A DNA stretch of 64,000 nt from Stratiolaelaps scimitus (taxonomy: Eukaryota; Arthropoda; Arachnida; Mesostigmata; Laelapidae). The stretch is taken from contig JABWDB010000012.1 in the NCBI GenBank assembly GCA_019614645.1, positions 2,232,001 through 2,296,000 on the forward strand. Direction: 5' to 3'. Shown here piece after piece: positions 34,417 through 47,700 of the stretch. The notes beneath the pieces are model-generated. The model did not search any database, had not been told where the DNA came from, and saw only the letters and a program-made list of their open reading frames with translations. How positions within the stretch are numbered: position 1 is the stretch's first letter; every line of letters starts with the position of its first letter. Position numbers and translations under genes: made by a program.

Positions 34417-34692
34417 GAGTGCATCTGTGTCACCGTTCGAGTCGAAGTGAATCAAGTGAGTCCTCTACTGGTGCTACGCAGTTCAACGTTAGCGAATTAT
34501 CGGAGCGACTTGTCCGACCTGCTCGATCAATCCTACGATGAGTTGTTTGCAATCCCGAGACAGGCAAACAGAGCCGATTATGTCGACAACTCGTTATTGA
34601 CGGATTCGCACAAACGGCGAGCCCGCCACGGGACGGCGCGACAAGTGGGGCTACAATGTCATGGATTAGACGCAGCGGTAGAAAAATGGTGA
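34417..34692 (+). CDS. candidate terminal exon, basic C-terminus
   Basis: A 91-codon frame from TGA to TGA with several possible acceptors between 34,417 and 34,460. The translation is Ser/Leu/Asp-rich (LANYRSDLSDLLDQSYDELF), then RQANRADYVDNSLLTDSHKR and a basic cluster (KRRARHGTARQ) that would suit a prohormone cleavage site or a nuclear signal. It lies divergently next to the minus-strand candidate at 34,164-34,285. Family not recognised. Confidence 0.25.
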   Translation, partial: ECICVTVRVEVNQVSPLLVLRSSTLANYRSDLSDLLDQSYDELFAIPRQANRADYVDNSLLTDSHKRRARHGTARQVGLQCHGLDAAVEKW

Positions 34693-34699
34693 CACTCCA

Positions 34700-35300
34700 T
34701 CATTAGTTACTCGGGACAAGAACAGTTGATTATCACACATCGACGTCAAAGATGCCAAACAGGACAGGCGAATGAACATAAGAATATATAATAGTTAGGA
34801 AAAAACGTGGTACTGGGACAACATCGAGATGCTGACGTTGCTACCGTTGACACCAGGATAATTATTATATCAACAATTTAGACAGAGAATCCAAGTTGGG
34901 AAACAATAAGCGTTTAAAAAAGGACTTGGGAGATAGCTTATTAGCATGACAAACTCATTTTACTGTCTATCGCACGTGCATAACCACTGTTCTCCGTTTT
35001 GGTTTTGAATATCAATTCAGCTCTAAATGGAGCATTATACGGAAGCCCATCCCAAAGTAAAACGAAATTCTCGTGTACTGAAAGCTGGCGTCTATAACGC
35101 TTGGTCCCCGATAGGAGGATTCGCAGCAGTAGGGCTGTCATGCGCATCCGGTCAAATGAGATGGAAATGTCTTTAAAAAAAACTCAAGTATGTTGGTGAC
35201 TTCTATGAGCCTTGGTTTATGAAATAAGTGTATAATAACATTGAAATTACTATAAAGTTTGCTTTTATAAAAAATAAGTAAATACATTTAAAGGTTTTTA
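34700..35300. other. intergenic, nothing supported
   Basis: No supported gene or repeat seen. Confidence 0.4.
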
Positions 35301-35305
35301 GTCTT

Positions 35306-36112
35306 TCACCAGATATATAATGAAAGAATACGTATTAATCGTACTGTGTAAATGGCATCTCTCTTCCTTCGCCACTTAGAAATTATTGTGTTTTTCTTTA
35401 AGCACGAATTTTCACCTATTTGAAATTGGTGCGGCTCTGCGAGGCAATCAAATTTCATTTCCCTTCCTGGGTGATGGACTTCCTGTAGGCAAGAGTGGTA
35501 AAGCCTCGGTGAAGGTTATCCACAAGACGAATGGCACCAAGTTTAAGTGAACCTGACAGCTGAGCGGGGTCTTACTTGGTTCTTACTGAGCGGGAACTTA
35601 CCTGGTTGGACCGTCAACTCTCAATTGCCAAAATGCCTCCGATATTCGAGGTCACTCGGTTCTTCATCTTTTCGTTGCTGATACGACATTCGTCGGAAGA
35701 TCAGATTTAATCACTCTATGTTCTACAACTACAGCATAAGGCGTGACATGAACGTTTTAATTTAGCGTATGGTGTAGGTGACAGTCAATATATCAAGGGT
35801 TACTCAGCTCAAGGTGCATATTCCTCCTCCCCCGTGTTTTCCGTAGGGAAACAAATGTACGTCATTGTTATAACGAGACTTTATGTATTCTTTGCCAATG
35901 AAAACATGCGTTGTTTCGATAGAAATACCTCCAATGGTAACCTTGGGTCTTCGGTGCCTGAGTGAAGCCCGGACAGATGCCTTAAGCCGGCTTAGCGTCT
36001 GTGACGCATTTACCTGACTCATAAGATTTTTCTTCTGCAGATGACGTCTGGAATCACCTACAACCGACGTCTCGATGAGGTCGTCCACGTGACTCTGTTT
36101 TATTCGTAGTTG
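35306..36112 (-). CDS. candidate two-exon 3' end, unknown protein
   Basis: The upstream exon (36,112 down to 36,014, 33 codons, phase 0-0) has a pyrimidine tract and AG before it and a CAG|GTAAAT donor after it. It is charged and helix-like: QLRIKQSHVDDLIETSVVGD, then SRRHLQKKNLMSQ. A candidate last exon (35,482 down to the TGA at 35,306) follows a CTCTTGCCTACAG acceptor in the matching phase 0 and reads HHPGREMKFDCLAEPHQF, then a Lys/Arg-rich stretch and a hydrophobic end. The join is in frame, but the 530-bp intron could hide another exon. Family not recognised. Confidence 0.3.
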
Positions 36113-36117
36113 CTCAA

Positions 36118-38180
36118 TTGTGCGCCGATGGCGGTAGAGGAATTATAATTTGGTGTCGTTTAGCCTACGTTCAAAAGTGTGCGTCATAACTTATTATGAT
36201 ATAGGATGTTTAGGCAAGAAGCTCGTAGCTTGACCACGTGCAACCAATTGCAACCATTGAGCTCGTGGATGACAGCGAATCTTCAGTTACGTTTTGATTA
36301 TGTGTATGAAAATTCAGATATATGAATACAATAGATGTTTTTGCATAATCCATTTAGGCTTCATCGAACCTGACTAAAAGACTTGATCCCCCACATGTAT
36401 CGTTTCAGATCGTATCTGGTATCAAAGCCTGCAAAGGCGGTTTACAAGAAATCAACAAGTAAAAAGCTACCGAGTCAACCAACAAGACAACCAGGTAGCG
36501 CTTGTTATTTGACGGTTGGCCGATTTGCTTAGTTCGAGAAGCGTGTCCAGTAGAATTGAGTTGAAGGTCTCGGATCTACCGTCTACTGTTGTCAACCAAC
36601 TCAAACTCGGAGCTCAGAAGTGGAACTAAAATCAAGACGGAACTAACTAGTGATTTGATAGGTTTCAAGAGCAGGGGGTAACCGAGATTGATGGAAGGGT
36701 TCTTTGTAGATACGGCTATCCATAAACTTGCCACAAGTGCAGCATACCTGCCACATACAAATGGGAACAGGGACCCTCACGTCACTACGCGTAACCATTT
36801 GGTGTATCGGCGCATTGCTCTCGTCGCAGTTGAAGAAGTTGCCTGATGTATATCTATATATCTTCAATATCTACCTCTATATTTTGAGTGCATCATTAGA
36901 CACATGGTCTCTGACAGAACGGATAAGGACAACTGAAATTAAACTAAAAGGTTTTATAACCATTTGGCGGCGGTTTCCGAACAAATTGATCCCGATTTTA
37001 CTACTCGATCATATAATAGCCATGTAATGGTACATGCTGCACGTTAATGCGCAAGCAGAGCTACTTCGAAATCGGGTCGAACAAAAGCGAGTGGACACGA
37101 CCTTCAGCTATTTTAAACCCCAATGTAAAGGTCATTTTAAATAAAAAATGATGGCACGAAAGGTTATCTTGGGAACTGTTAAGCTTAGGTTAGTCCCCGA
37201 TAGAGTTTTCGAACACCCTGGATATATATGTCTTAATGCAGTTCTACTTATGTATAGGCAAAGAATAAGCAAAGGTGGCCCCGACAGGTCCTCATAGTAA
37301 TACCTAAAGGTTAAGAGTCAGACTCGACACGAGGATCGAGAGCTCGTAGTTTTCATTAGATTTCATTATTTGCACGGCCGAATAGAAAGATCGAACCAAA
37401 CAGTGGTTAGAAAAATAGAACTCCCGACCATTCCTCAACAAATGAAGAGCTTTGAACAGATTGAACTCCCTTTACGAATACCATTTACGCCATATCATAG
37501 CTTATATTATTATTATTATTATTATCCTAAAAAACAGCTATCCACCAATTGGAAACACTTGGTGATCATAAACAACAAACTATCGCCAAATTATGGAGGT
37601 CGTCCCGGACGTTCGTACAATCTAACCCTTAACTAGAAACGGACGCACCGCAATTTCGTAAGTGCTTTTTACTGGTAATTTCAGGCCATTTGTGTGATGT
37701 ATAGTAATTACATTCTCAGGGGTACCACTGCGTCAGCAACTATGAATTACAAAGTAACGAATAGACGCCATTCAAACTAGCAGCATTACGCGTGTGGCTG
37801 AAATACCTATTCGATTTTTCGTTTTTACTGCCCTGCCTGCCGCTGTTTGAGACTCGCCATTCAAAAAGAAATCCTGCCCAAGTTGAATCCGGTTTAACTC
37901 ATTTGGTCGATGTTGTTATTGTATAAATATCATCAACCAATTGGACTCGTGTTTATCTCGTCGGGTGCGAAACGAATCCAATTCTAGCTATGAATGTAAT
38001 GATATTTCAAGGACGGATACATATGCATATGCATATATACATATATATATATATTTATATATATATATATTGTAGGTGGTACTTTGTTGACTGTACATAA
38101 ACTACTGATCTTTGAGAGATAGCTCCTTTCTCAGGCTTTGACTCTCGAATTCTTTTCCATAAAGTTTTCTTATCATTTTT
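36118..38180. other. intergenic, no supported gene
   Basis: A TTTCAG acceptor at 36,404-36,409 opens only 17 codons. (TTA)n at 37,505-37,526 and (TA)n at 38,033-38,072. Nothing assignable. Confidence 0.4.
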
Positions 38181-38184
38181 CCTC

Positions 38185-38243
38185 AATGCTGGGTTTGAAT
38201 TTAACATAGTTTTTGCTTCGATGTTAAATTCCAATCCAGCATT
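38185..38243. repeat. 23-bp imperfect inverted repeat
   Basis: Arms 38,185-38,207 and 38,221-38,243 pair at 21 of 23 positions with a 13-nt loop. It is not linked to an element body that I can see. Confidence 0.8.
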
Positions 38244-38249
38244 CTGGGT

Positions 38250-40850
38250 AAAACGAACTAACACATGTTTAATTAAATCTTAGTGGGGTAATCTTATCAC
38301 ACTGTAATGTACATTGAAAGTGAGTCTCGTAATCCTTTTTTCTTCTCGGAGTCTTCAAAGCTTCTTCCCTAACTGGATGAAACTCCAAAATCAAGTTCAG
38401 TCGCCGAGGGCCCTCACGTCTACCGATGTCAGAGGCGGGATCGTAGCCACACATGTCAAAGACGGCACTTTCCGCAAGCAGAAAATATTTGATGAGTATA
38501 ATATCCCACGCTAACGTCTACGACAGTGGGTGGTTCAAGGTCTGTACACCACCTCATCTAGACTCGATGGTCAACACAAATTTTCCCAAACTTTTCACTC
38601 AGTCGCATTTGCCCGCGTCACCCACCGTAGTCAACGGCGACAGAGTCGTATAAGTCGGGAAAATTCCGTCCGCGTATTTGTAGCATGCGCATTTGTCATG
38701 GAACTTACTCATCTGACTCTCTAATATGGCCAATGTGATGTCGCATCTATTCCTTTCCTTGTCTGTGCAAAAGTGAAGAACGCCTTTATGGGCATTTTTA
38801 GTAATAGGAGTTTGTCCTCAACCCCGTCTAGGCTGGTTTGCCGATTGCCAGCCCTGCTAAAATGGCCCAGTCGACCTCAGCAGGAAGAGCAGTCGTTGAG
38901 CAAACTGAGACAACATCGTACCCTGTTTGTGCTGCGTGAGGTACACGTTTCTCATTGCAACCCATTGTGTATGAGAAGAACAGGGCAGACACTGTGGCAA
39001 AACGGGGCCGCCCACTCATCTACCTGCAGTGGTCAGATAACGAGGTCCGAGGACGTGGCCTGTCAACACAGCACTTGGGATGTAGAGGAGACAGCCCTGA
39101 GACGTCCTGACCCGCGCTCACAAGTGCCTTTCGGATACGTAAGAACCCACTCTGGGCCCTCCCTGGCCCTTTTCGTGGGCCACGGATCGCTGGGGAGGCC
39201 GAAACAACAGAGACCCAACGGTTATGTACCTGGCTTCGGCCATACGGGTTGCTAGCCAAGCCTCCTCTAGGAATTAGCCGGGGAACGAAGCACTTTAGGA
39301 GTGCAAGATGCCAGTAGTACACTTGATTGAAGGGGATTGTTAGCCTTCATCTTCGAGGATGGTACACTGCTATGGTGGAGCGGAGTGAACGGCTGAAACT
39401 GCCCGTCTACAATAAATGGAATGGGTTGTACGATGGGATGCTGGATACGAAACATGTGAGATAGACAGAGAAATCGCAAAATATATAGTGGACTATAATG
39501 AGCGATATCTTTTACCTTCCGGTCGAACTAGTTGACGTAATAATCGGCATGACATGATTATCTTCATTTATTCTACTGATAAGTAGAGACGGCAGCCAAT
39601 TAGTCAATCGGGTGAGATTTTGCACGAGCGGACGTCTTCGAGATCACATGTGCTTTAACCTGGCCTTGCGCTGTTAAAAGTTTGAGCACACTCAGAGCAT
39701 TTCCTTGGCGCTGCCGCAGTCATGACCTGAGGCTATGCGACAACAGGGAGAACACGATAGATAAGACGTACACGGCTCAATCAGGTCACAGACAAATGGC
39801 AGCTAAACCTGCAAGGTCGTCTAGCTAAATTCTCCGCCGATTCCCAAATTCTGACATTGAGGCGCTTCCTCTAGGAACAGAACCATACTAATTGGTGATC
39901 GCGTGACGACGGGTCCTTTCGGAGCCCACGAGACGCCGTGTCGACAGGTAACTACATTAGGCTCACACGGAGCCGCCGACCCAAGTCGGAGACAGTGCCA
40001 TGCTGTGCTACTTTGTACAGGGTGAAACCAGCGATAACCAAGTCTAATAGACAAACAAACAGACGAACTGAACTAGAGAAAATTGGCTTAATTAATGCAG
40101 AGTCAATAGAACATTTAAGGTAGGAATCATATCCAATCGAGTTGGAGAGGAATGCTGTCGTTGAATGACAAGAAACGCAACAGTGGACCTTCTTTTGTAG
40201 AACGCAGCATTGATTTTTGCGGATTAATATATGGGCACATTCTGGTGACCTTGAAGCGGAGGATTTACTCGGCGGATTCGTCGAATACCCCACCCTTTCG
40301 GCTTGTTTGATGCCAAGAGTTCCGCGTCCGGGGCGAGGCACAAATATCCTTACCAGATTTTCAAGGTATATGCCTTTGTAATTGGCAGCGACGTTTGACG
40401 AAAATTGTCAACGTTTGTCGATGGAAAAAAATAGGCTCCGAACGACCTGATTATATGGTCATGTATTAAGTCGTTTGCAGCTATTTTGTATGCTATTTCA
40501 AATATTTCTGTCTAGCACAAAGTGCGTTCTTAGTTTCCGCGATTACCGTACCTTTGATAACCTGCTGTTACAAACGTTAATAACAACTAGTGTCATTGCT
40601 GCACGAACAGTGTTGTTGTGCAGCAGCGATCAGGATACGTCCTGCCGGCTTTTTACTGTGCTGCAGTGCTAATGTGAGTTGTCCACGCCGTATGTGTGCT
40701 GTTCACGCGTTATACATGCTATCCGCGTCGTGTGTGTGTGTGTGTGTTTCACAGGCACTATCTGTGTGCGTTGCGCTTGGGTGCCGGGCTGGCGATGGCC
40801 TGACGAAACTGTAACAGCATCATAAATACGACCAAGCAGGCTTGCTGCTA
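38250..40850. other. intergenic, unresolved GC-richer patch
   Basis: 38,270-39,260 is GC-richer and has open frames on both strands (plus 38,773-39,255, minus 39,020-39,322 and 38,269-38,454). None has splice context or a motif I recognise; the patch may be a decayed transposon. A (GT)n run lies at 40,731-40,747. Confidence 0.35.
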
Positions 40851-40857
40851 AGCCTAA

Positions 40858-41097
40858 AATACATTGGATAGACTTGACAGAGGCGAAACGCCTGCACTTT
40901 GGTCAACAGTTGTACATGCCAATTTCGACATTCATGTGTACGTCTACACCGTGGATACTATTATATGGATCTATAGAGTACGCCGAATTTTACCAAATCC
41001 GGATGTCTACCCGAAGCTTGCCGTTGTTATTGCATTAACGATCCCTGCAACGCTGTTGTGCGACAAAGCGATGAAATGCCATGATTCACTTCAATAA
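40858..41097 (+). CDS. candidate terminal exon with membrane-like segment
   Basis: A 79-codon frame from TAA to TAA. After a possible ACAG acceptor near 40,880 it reads HANFDIHVYVYTVDTIIWIY, a basic link RVRR, then YPKLAVVIALTIPATLLC, which could be a membrane segment, and a short polar end. (AAT)n follows immediately. The family is not recognised and no upstream exon was identified. Confidence 0.2.
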   Translation, partial: NTLDRLDRGETPALWSTVVHANFDIHVYVYTVDTIIWIYRVRRILPNPDVYPKLAVVIALTIPATLLCDKAMKCHDSLQ

Positions 41098-41939
41098 TAA
41101 TAATAATAATACTAATAAAAATCCATCGAAAGTAGGCTTCGCGATAGAACAAGAGCCGATGCCTAACGTGACCTGTTCAATCGGGTACAGCGGTCGTGTC
41201 GAACATGTAAGGTCACGCGACAGGCACGTCGCATTTACGTGCATCCGATGTACCTGATCAAACCGTAGGTTGACGAAAGTTCTGGTACGATGGTTGCTAT
41301 AGATGATAAAAGATCGGATAGCATATGAAACAGAAATTGGCAGAGTCTATTTGGAGACTGTGACTTGTATCGAATCTTTAATTGGGTGTCAGTTCGTTTA
41401 TTATAGAGAAACTTTCAACTGCGGTAACTTGAAACTAAAGATAAATTATGAAAATTAGGTTTTTTTTTTACTACATGCCTACATGACTAACTGAATATCC
41501 GGAGATACAAGTCATATCCTGACGCTGTTCTATAAATGAAAGAGGATATTTTCGTGTAGCAAACCTGAGCGGGACTTTCCAAAAATACTCATTATAACAC
41601 CCGAGTTACTTTCGCTTGCTATACGCAGCTTATGCATTGATATTATTTTTTAATTGTCAACATGAAATAGACAGACCGTGCTCACCAGGGGATTTTAATG
41701 ACATCGCTGCAGAAATGTAATTATATATGACGATGTCATTAACCATTGAGATTTAGGTAGTCGTGCTATTTTTCTAAATATATTTTAAAAAAAGTCTTCA
41801 AATTTGTTGAATAAATATCTCTTACGGCAATGCATTTACACATAGCATAATGCACCATATGCTCCGATGTATATATCGGGTGATTTTTCAATTACAGATA
41901 TTATAGTTGCTACACTCGAGTTATACTCTACTGTGACAT

Positions 41940-42003
41940 ATAAGAGAGCTTAAGCATTGTAAAATTGCAGCTCCTTTAATAAACCAATATACCTTTACCT
42001 TTG
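41940..42003 (+). mobile_element. SINE 3' body and tail
   Basis: Same body (AAGAGAGCTTAAGCATTGTA), core and ACCTTTACCTTT tail as the copies at 32.2 and 44.1 kb. Head absent. Confidence 0.8.
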
Positions 42004-42004
42004 T

Positions 42005-43970
42005 TACACGCTACCATTTGCCCCGAAATAAGCTACCAAAATGCAATCATCTACTCGAAGCAAGTCAGAAGAAGTAAATATAAGGCAAACTAATGAGGTT
42101 CGGCCCATTGCCCTGTAGGGGGAGCGCACAATCTCTGCTCATAAACGAATAATTCTTTAATCCTTAGAGTCACGGTTGTCGCGCTTCGATATTAGGGATT
42201 TATGCCATGGATTAGTAAGATATCGTGTGCGGTAGACTTAATTCTATCGAGCGCGTTGGTTTTAGTACTGCGTCGTAAGCAGGCGCAGGTTGTTATTGTT
42301 GTCATTTATAATCGGAAAGCGTTAGAGCCTCCGCGGTATATTGAGTCAATGCAAGGCAAATCAAACGCATATAGCGAATTGCTCACGCGTCTAATTTCGT
42401 TAGCTTAACCGACATAATGATATTGTTTTGCACAGCAGAGCACGAATTTGAATTTTAACCCACGCCTTACCGTGGGCGGCAAACTCCGTCAATGCTGTAA
42501 AGGGAAGTGCTGCTCGGATGCATATATGGACGCGAACAAACTTTTTGTTGAATATGCTGCGTATATAATATATCATACTTCGAATTGCTCTCGAATTCTC
42601 AAAGCGTCCCGGTTTGTCGTCATTTATCATGTAGAAAACTAAACAATGCTAGCTATACTAACGTGGCAGACTGAGAAAATAATTTGAGAAAATAGCTTCA
42701 ACACCTTTACCTTGAAGGGGCGTCGCGAAGATTGAGACTCCCCAGGTATCGCACAGCCAATAAATTACTCACTGTTATATCGACAAGAGCCATGGGACCG
42801 ATCATAAATCCATTCCCGTTGTGACTCGGACTGTACAGCCACATTGGGTCGAATATTTGCCACGTTTTTAGGGAGCGATCGCCCGTTTAACACTCCAAGA
42901 ACATTCTTAAATTCGCTTCCAATACGACATCGTTGGAGAGACGCCAGGGAGCTGAATTAGTCACCTCGAGTTATGACGCAAGAACCGTAACATTTTGCCA
43001 ATACGCTTTGCTTTTGCATTAATTACCATAGGAGCCCCCTGTGTCATATGACGTTTAATACACATGATAAAATATTCAACAGTGTTCGTCTATGATCTGT
43101 GGTACATACCTCGTCGACACTTCAAAACATAGTCAAAAGCTCAAAAGAAATGCACCAGCCGTGCTAACTTATAGTCAGACGACTATTAGCTGCCAGTTTA
43201 ATATCAGCGACACTCGAATTAACTAAGCCTATGATGAGATCACTGCTACGAGCAAGTGCCACAAATTAGAGGAATTCATATTTCGTAAATTTGAGCAACA
43301 ATTCGCTCTCAATATTACTTCGAACAATATTCCGTGGTGACAGGGATGTTTTTAAGCTAGCTCTCACCCTGTGAGCACTTTGGATTTGCAGGTCTGCTTG
43401 ATTTTATAATTTCTTTCACAGAATAAGTGAAACGCGCTCAGCTCCGACGCTCTCGATAAAGGCCATGGTTATAGTGCAGGGTGCTACAGGTAGCTAAGAC
43501 AGGCCTATTGCAAGCTACAAGTACAAAGAAGACAGCCAAAGAGATCAAATTTACATACGTTTGATCCGTTAGTATACAAAATATAGACAAACACTACAAA
43601 TAGTGATTAGAACTATACCCGTTCGCTATTCCGCATTTTAACAAACTGCCATTCGTTTTGAATGTAAATTTGTTGCCTTGCACTTAGACTACATGTTGTA
43701 TTGAGCTCCCGCATTGCCAACGCACACTGTCGATGACAGAATAATGGGCATTTTGAATAAGGGGAACTACCTCATATTTATTGGTATACAATATAAGAGT
43801 TAGGTATTGCAATAGTGCATTTCGTCACGTTAGATCGCATTTGATATAATTACGTGATTATTAATAACACAATTTAAATGACTAGAATAGGCGATCATTA
43901 CGATCATTACTTGAACACATGGCATTAGACGTTAGTTTCATGGATTACAATTGCCGACCACCCTAGCACC
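42005..43970. other. intergenic, nothing supported
   Basis: Open frames near 42,200-42,640 occur on both strands, and the minus one ends at a GTAAGG donor, but no product can be assigned. The remainder shows nothing. Confidence 0.35.
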
Positions 43971-43974
43971 CTGG

Positions 43975-44163
43975 CTATCCGCTGCACCAACAGATGGTTG
44001 AACTTCTCCGTATCGGCTGTACTTTCGACTTAATAACAAAGCCAATTCTACCCTGCAAAGCAGGTTCGAGCCCCGCTGAGTGATGACATATAAGAGAGCT
44101 TAATTAAGCATTGTAAAATTGCAGCTCCTTTAATCAATCAATAAACCTTTAGCTTTACCTCAC
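43975..44163 (+). mobile_element. tRNA-derived SINE copy
   Basis: Carries the pol III B box GGTTCGAGCCC (44,063-44,073), then TGATGACATATAAGAGAGCT, CATTGTAAAATTGCAGCTCC, a CAATAAACC segment and a final CTTTACC. It is the plus-strand counterpart of the minus copy at 14.4 kb. The 5' boundary is approximate. Confidence 0.75.
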
Positions 44164-44705
44164 CTCGGGCGTCTACAAACTTAAAGAGATCGTCACGCAT
44201 GGCTTTTGTTTGATGTTATCAATTCTCATTATTTCACAATTTAGGGTTTGGGTTGAAGGAACTAATACAGTTATCTCCACCAGTTGCTTACTTAAATCAT
44301 TTAAGCGAAACATCGGCTTAAGGCCATCCGTTAGAATGAGCAAACATGAAATGCGAACACTTCCCGGATAGGCCACTCGAAGAGAGAGTGTTGTCTACAT
44401 ACATTTCAATGTCTTGCGTACAATAGTCCAAATGGTCGTGACATGACTGACGTGTTAAGCCATTTCAAGTCATAACGTAACACGCGGTGATCTCGGTTGC
44501 TGTAAGCGAGTTTGTTTGTGAGAGATTTCTCAAGAAGTCCATGGTAACATTTCGTATAACAAGTTGCAGTTAGCTGCAGTTGTTGTCCAGTGGTGCATAA
44601 CACGACGGTGCAAAAAGGTCGACCATAATCACGAAACGGGTTACACGCAGTGTTTTGTGAAAATTATGTGTAATGTCGGCTAGATGCCGTCATCAATCCT
44701 TCAGT

Positions 44706-47700
44706 ATGACATACACGATCGTCCTCATATTTCTTCTTGCTATTCAAGGTATTACTACTCAACGGTGTAATCACCACATGATGGATATGCGTGCTCCGAC
44801 GATTGTTTCTCTCTCAATACACCATTATTCAAGTCAAGTGCACCTTTATTACGTTGGGTGAATGTATAACCGTCAGGCTAGCCAATTGATGCATTGATTT
44901 TATTTACTAATTCTCTATTTAATGTATAACAGTCAAGTATAACCGCACACATGTTTTGCGGTTTGACGATTATCTGATGCACAACTCCGTAGTTGGGTAA
45001 ATAGGCAGAGTTGTTTTTCCTATATGGATAGTAGAACTATGATGGATAATTTGGGCTAACCTCTCAAACGCTGCTTCAGCTTAAGGATTTTGTGGATCTG
45101 CTCCGGGTAAATAACAATCGCAATTAATAAACCTATACGTGGAATAGCTGCGTCGATTCACGTGTATTTTTGTAGTACAACCAGAATGAGTAGGATTACA
45201 ATGTTCAGCGACTATTTCTGAGCTATGCCTTTCTGTAATAAGCTAATACCATCGGAATAACGATTCAAATGCAGCCGCCTCGATCTGCGGCAGTGAATCC
45301 CCTATTGTCCAGTTTCACTGTCACATCAAGGGCATCATTTAACGTCACATATCAATCTGTTTAACCTAACTACGTATCGAAAGCCGAAGGCGAAATATAC
45401 GGATAATTTCTAGTTGTCAGGTAGGGCATGACCGCCAAAATTAATTACCTGCACGTCAGGATAGCTATTAGCATCTCATACGATTACTCATTACACAAAA
45501 GTTAAACCTACTCGAGTCAGTGGGACGAACTTCTGTCGATGACGAGAATATACCAATCAAGAACAAACAACTTACAGCTTTCTTTAACGAGCCTCCTTAA
45601 ATGCCGCAATACTAAAATTACGTATATGTCATAAATCTCTGAATACTACAATAAGGTTTATTCAAACATACAGTAGTCATAAATTGTCATAAATTGTTAC
45701 GCACCAGCTTCAAGCCAATTGGCGTATATTGGGTAATTCGACGCTTAATTGCATTCTGGTGGATAATTCACATGCTCCATTACAAGCAAAAGCATAGCCA
45801 TGCATTGAAGTGAATCATTATGTCGTCAATTACAGGCAACCTAGCCCATGACACGGCACAATCCAGTGCCGCTACAGTTTCGAAGACGAAGTCAAATAAT
45901 GAACCGTTCGCACGAAAAAAATTCGATGATCTTAGCAATGAGGAGCGCAACGGCCTCGTTGATATAAGGACCAGTGGGGTAAGTTTCCTAAGGTTTAGTG
46001 AAATCGTTAGGATTTGGTTGAGAAATTTGGTAGTAGGATCAGGTAGTAGAATTTAGATAAAAGAAAACCCAGGTCCCAGCCTTCAGGTTCTGGACAGAGT
46101 GGATACCTACTTCATAGGTCAATGGTGAACGGTGGAACTATTCTTCAACCCGCTAATGTGAAGCGTTCTTGGTATGATCCTCGATGAGACTCTCGGTAGT
46201 ACAACATGCATTGGCCTATCGTTTCACAGCCAGCGTATCTTAAAAATGCCGTAGGTGCCTCATCCTGCCAAGTTTTGTACAACACTTTCACCTACCTCAG
46301 CCAACATATGGAGTCGAGTGCTGGTGTGTGTGTCTGCTCAAATACAGGGGTGCAAGTGGTTCAAGGACGCTTCGTTCGTATGTTCAAACGCTCGACTACG
46401 GGATCTTCAGTATCCATTATCCAATCAAGTACCTAGTGTATTTGCGTTGCCACGTTTGCCACGTTTAAAATATACCTAACATCGGAACACAAATCTGTGA
46501 AATACGTCTCTTCAGCAGTGCGTGCCCCACGAGAACTACAAATATAATCATCCCTAATACACGTTTACATTGTAATGATCACTGCAGCTGTGCACCTAGT
46601 GTTAGGGGATCTTGAGAATAGAGAATTCTACCACGTAGGTTGACTCTCCCTCAGAGTTCTTTTCATGTGTCATCATTAAATGCGTTATTCCAGCTTTGTC
46701 ATAATCTCAATTTACTTGTTCATAAATTAGCTATAATAGTTTCAATAATTATATCATTGTGATGCCAAATTTATTTAGCACACAAAAACGATCTCAGTTA
46801 TCGATGACGATGTATCACATGTACGTTCCTCGTCGCCAGTGCCTGTCAGGAATTCTATAGATTTTAAAATCAACCACAGTAGAAGATATTCTTCTCAAGG
46901 AATCTCCCGCATAAATGATTATTTTACCAAACAGGCTTCAGTTAACTGTAAAATTTACAACAACATTGCAAATATTACAGCCTGAGTTGTCTAATCTGGC
47001 TCATCTGGTGAACGATGCTGTGGTGGATTCATTCAAAGAGATGGATGGTGATGTTACTAAGTCGCCAACGACGGCGAGACCCACAACGGACTCGGGATTC
47101 GACAGTAACACCACCAGCAGCATCACAACGGACTCGGGATTCGACAGTAACACCACCAGCAGCATCACAACGGACTCGGGACCCGACAGTAACACCACCA
47201 GCAGCATCACAACGGACTCGGGACCCGACAGTAACACCACCAGCAGCATCACAACGGACTCGGGACCCTACAGTAACACCACCAGCAGCATCACAACGGA
47301 CTCGGGACCCGACAGTAACACCACCAGCAGCATCACAACGGACTCGGGACCCGACAGTAACACCACCAGCAGCATCACAACGGACTCGGGACCCGACGGT
47401 AACACCACCAGCAGCATCACAACGGACTCGGGACCCGACAGTAACACCACCAGCAGCATCACAACGGACTCGGGACCCGACAGTAACACCACCAGCAGCA
47501 TCACAACGGACTCGGGACCCGACAGTAACACCACCAGCAGCATCACAACGGACTCGGGACCCGACAGTAACACCACCAGCAGCATCACAACAGGATCAGG
47601 ATCCGTGGATGAAGGCGCCACCCCAACGGGATCGGCATCCGTGGATGAAGGCGCCACCCCAACGGGATCGGCGTCCTTGGATGAAGGCGCCACCCCAACG

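Noticed and set aside
38773..39255. 160-codon plus frame as a gene
   Set aside because: Opposite-strand frames over the same bases are equally open, and no motif or splice site supports any of them.
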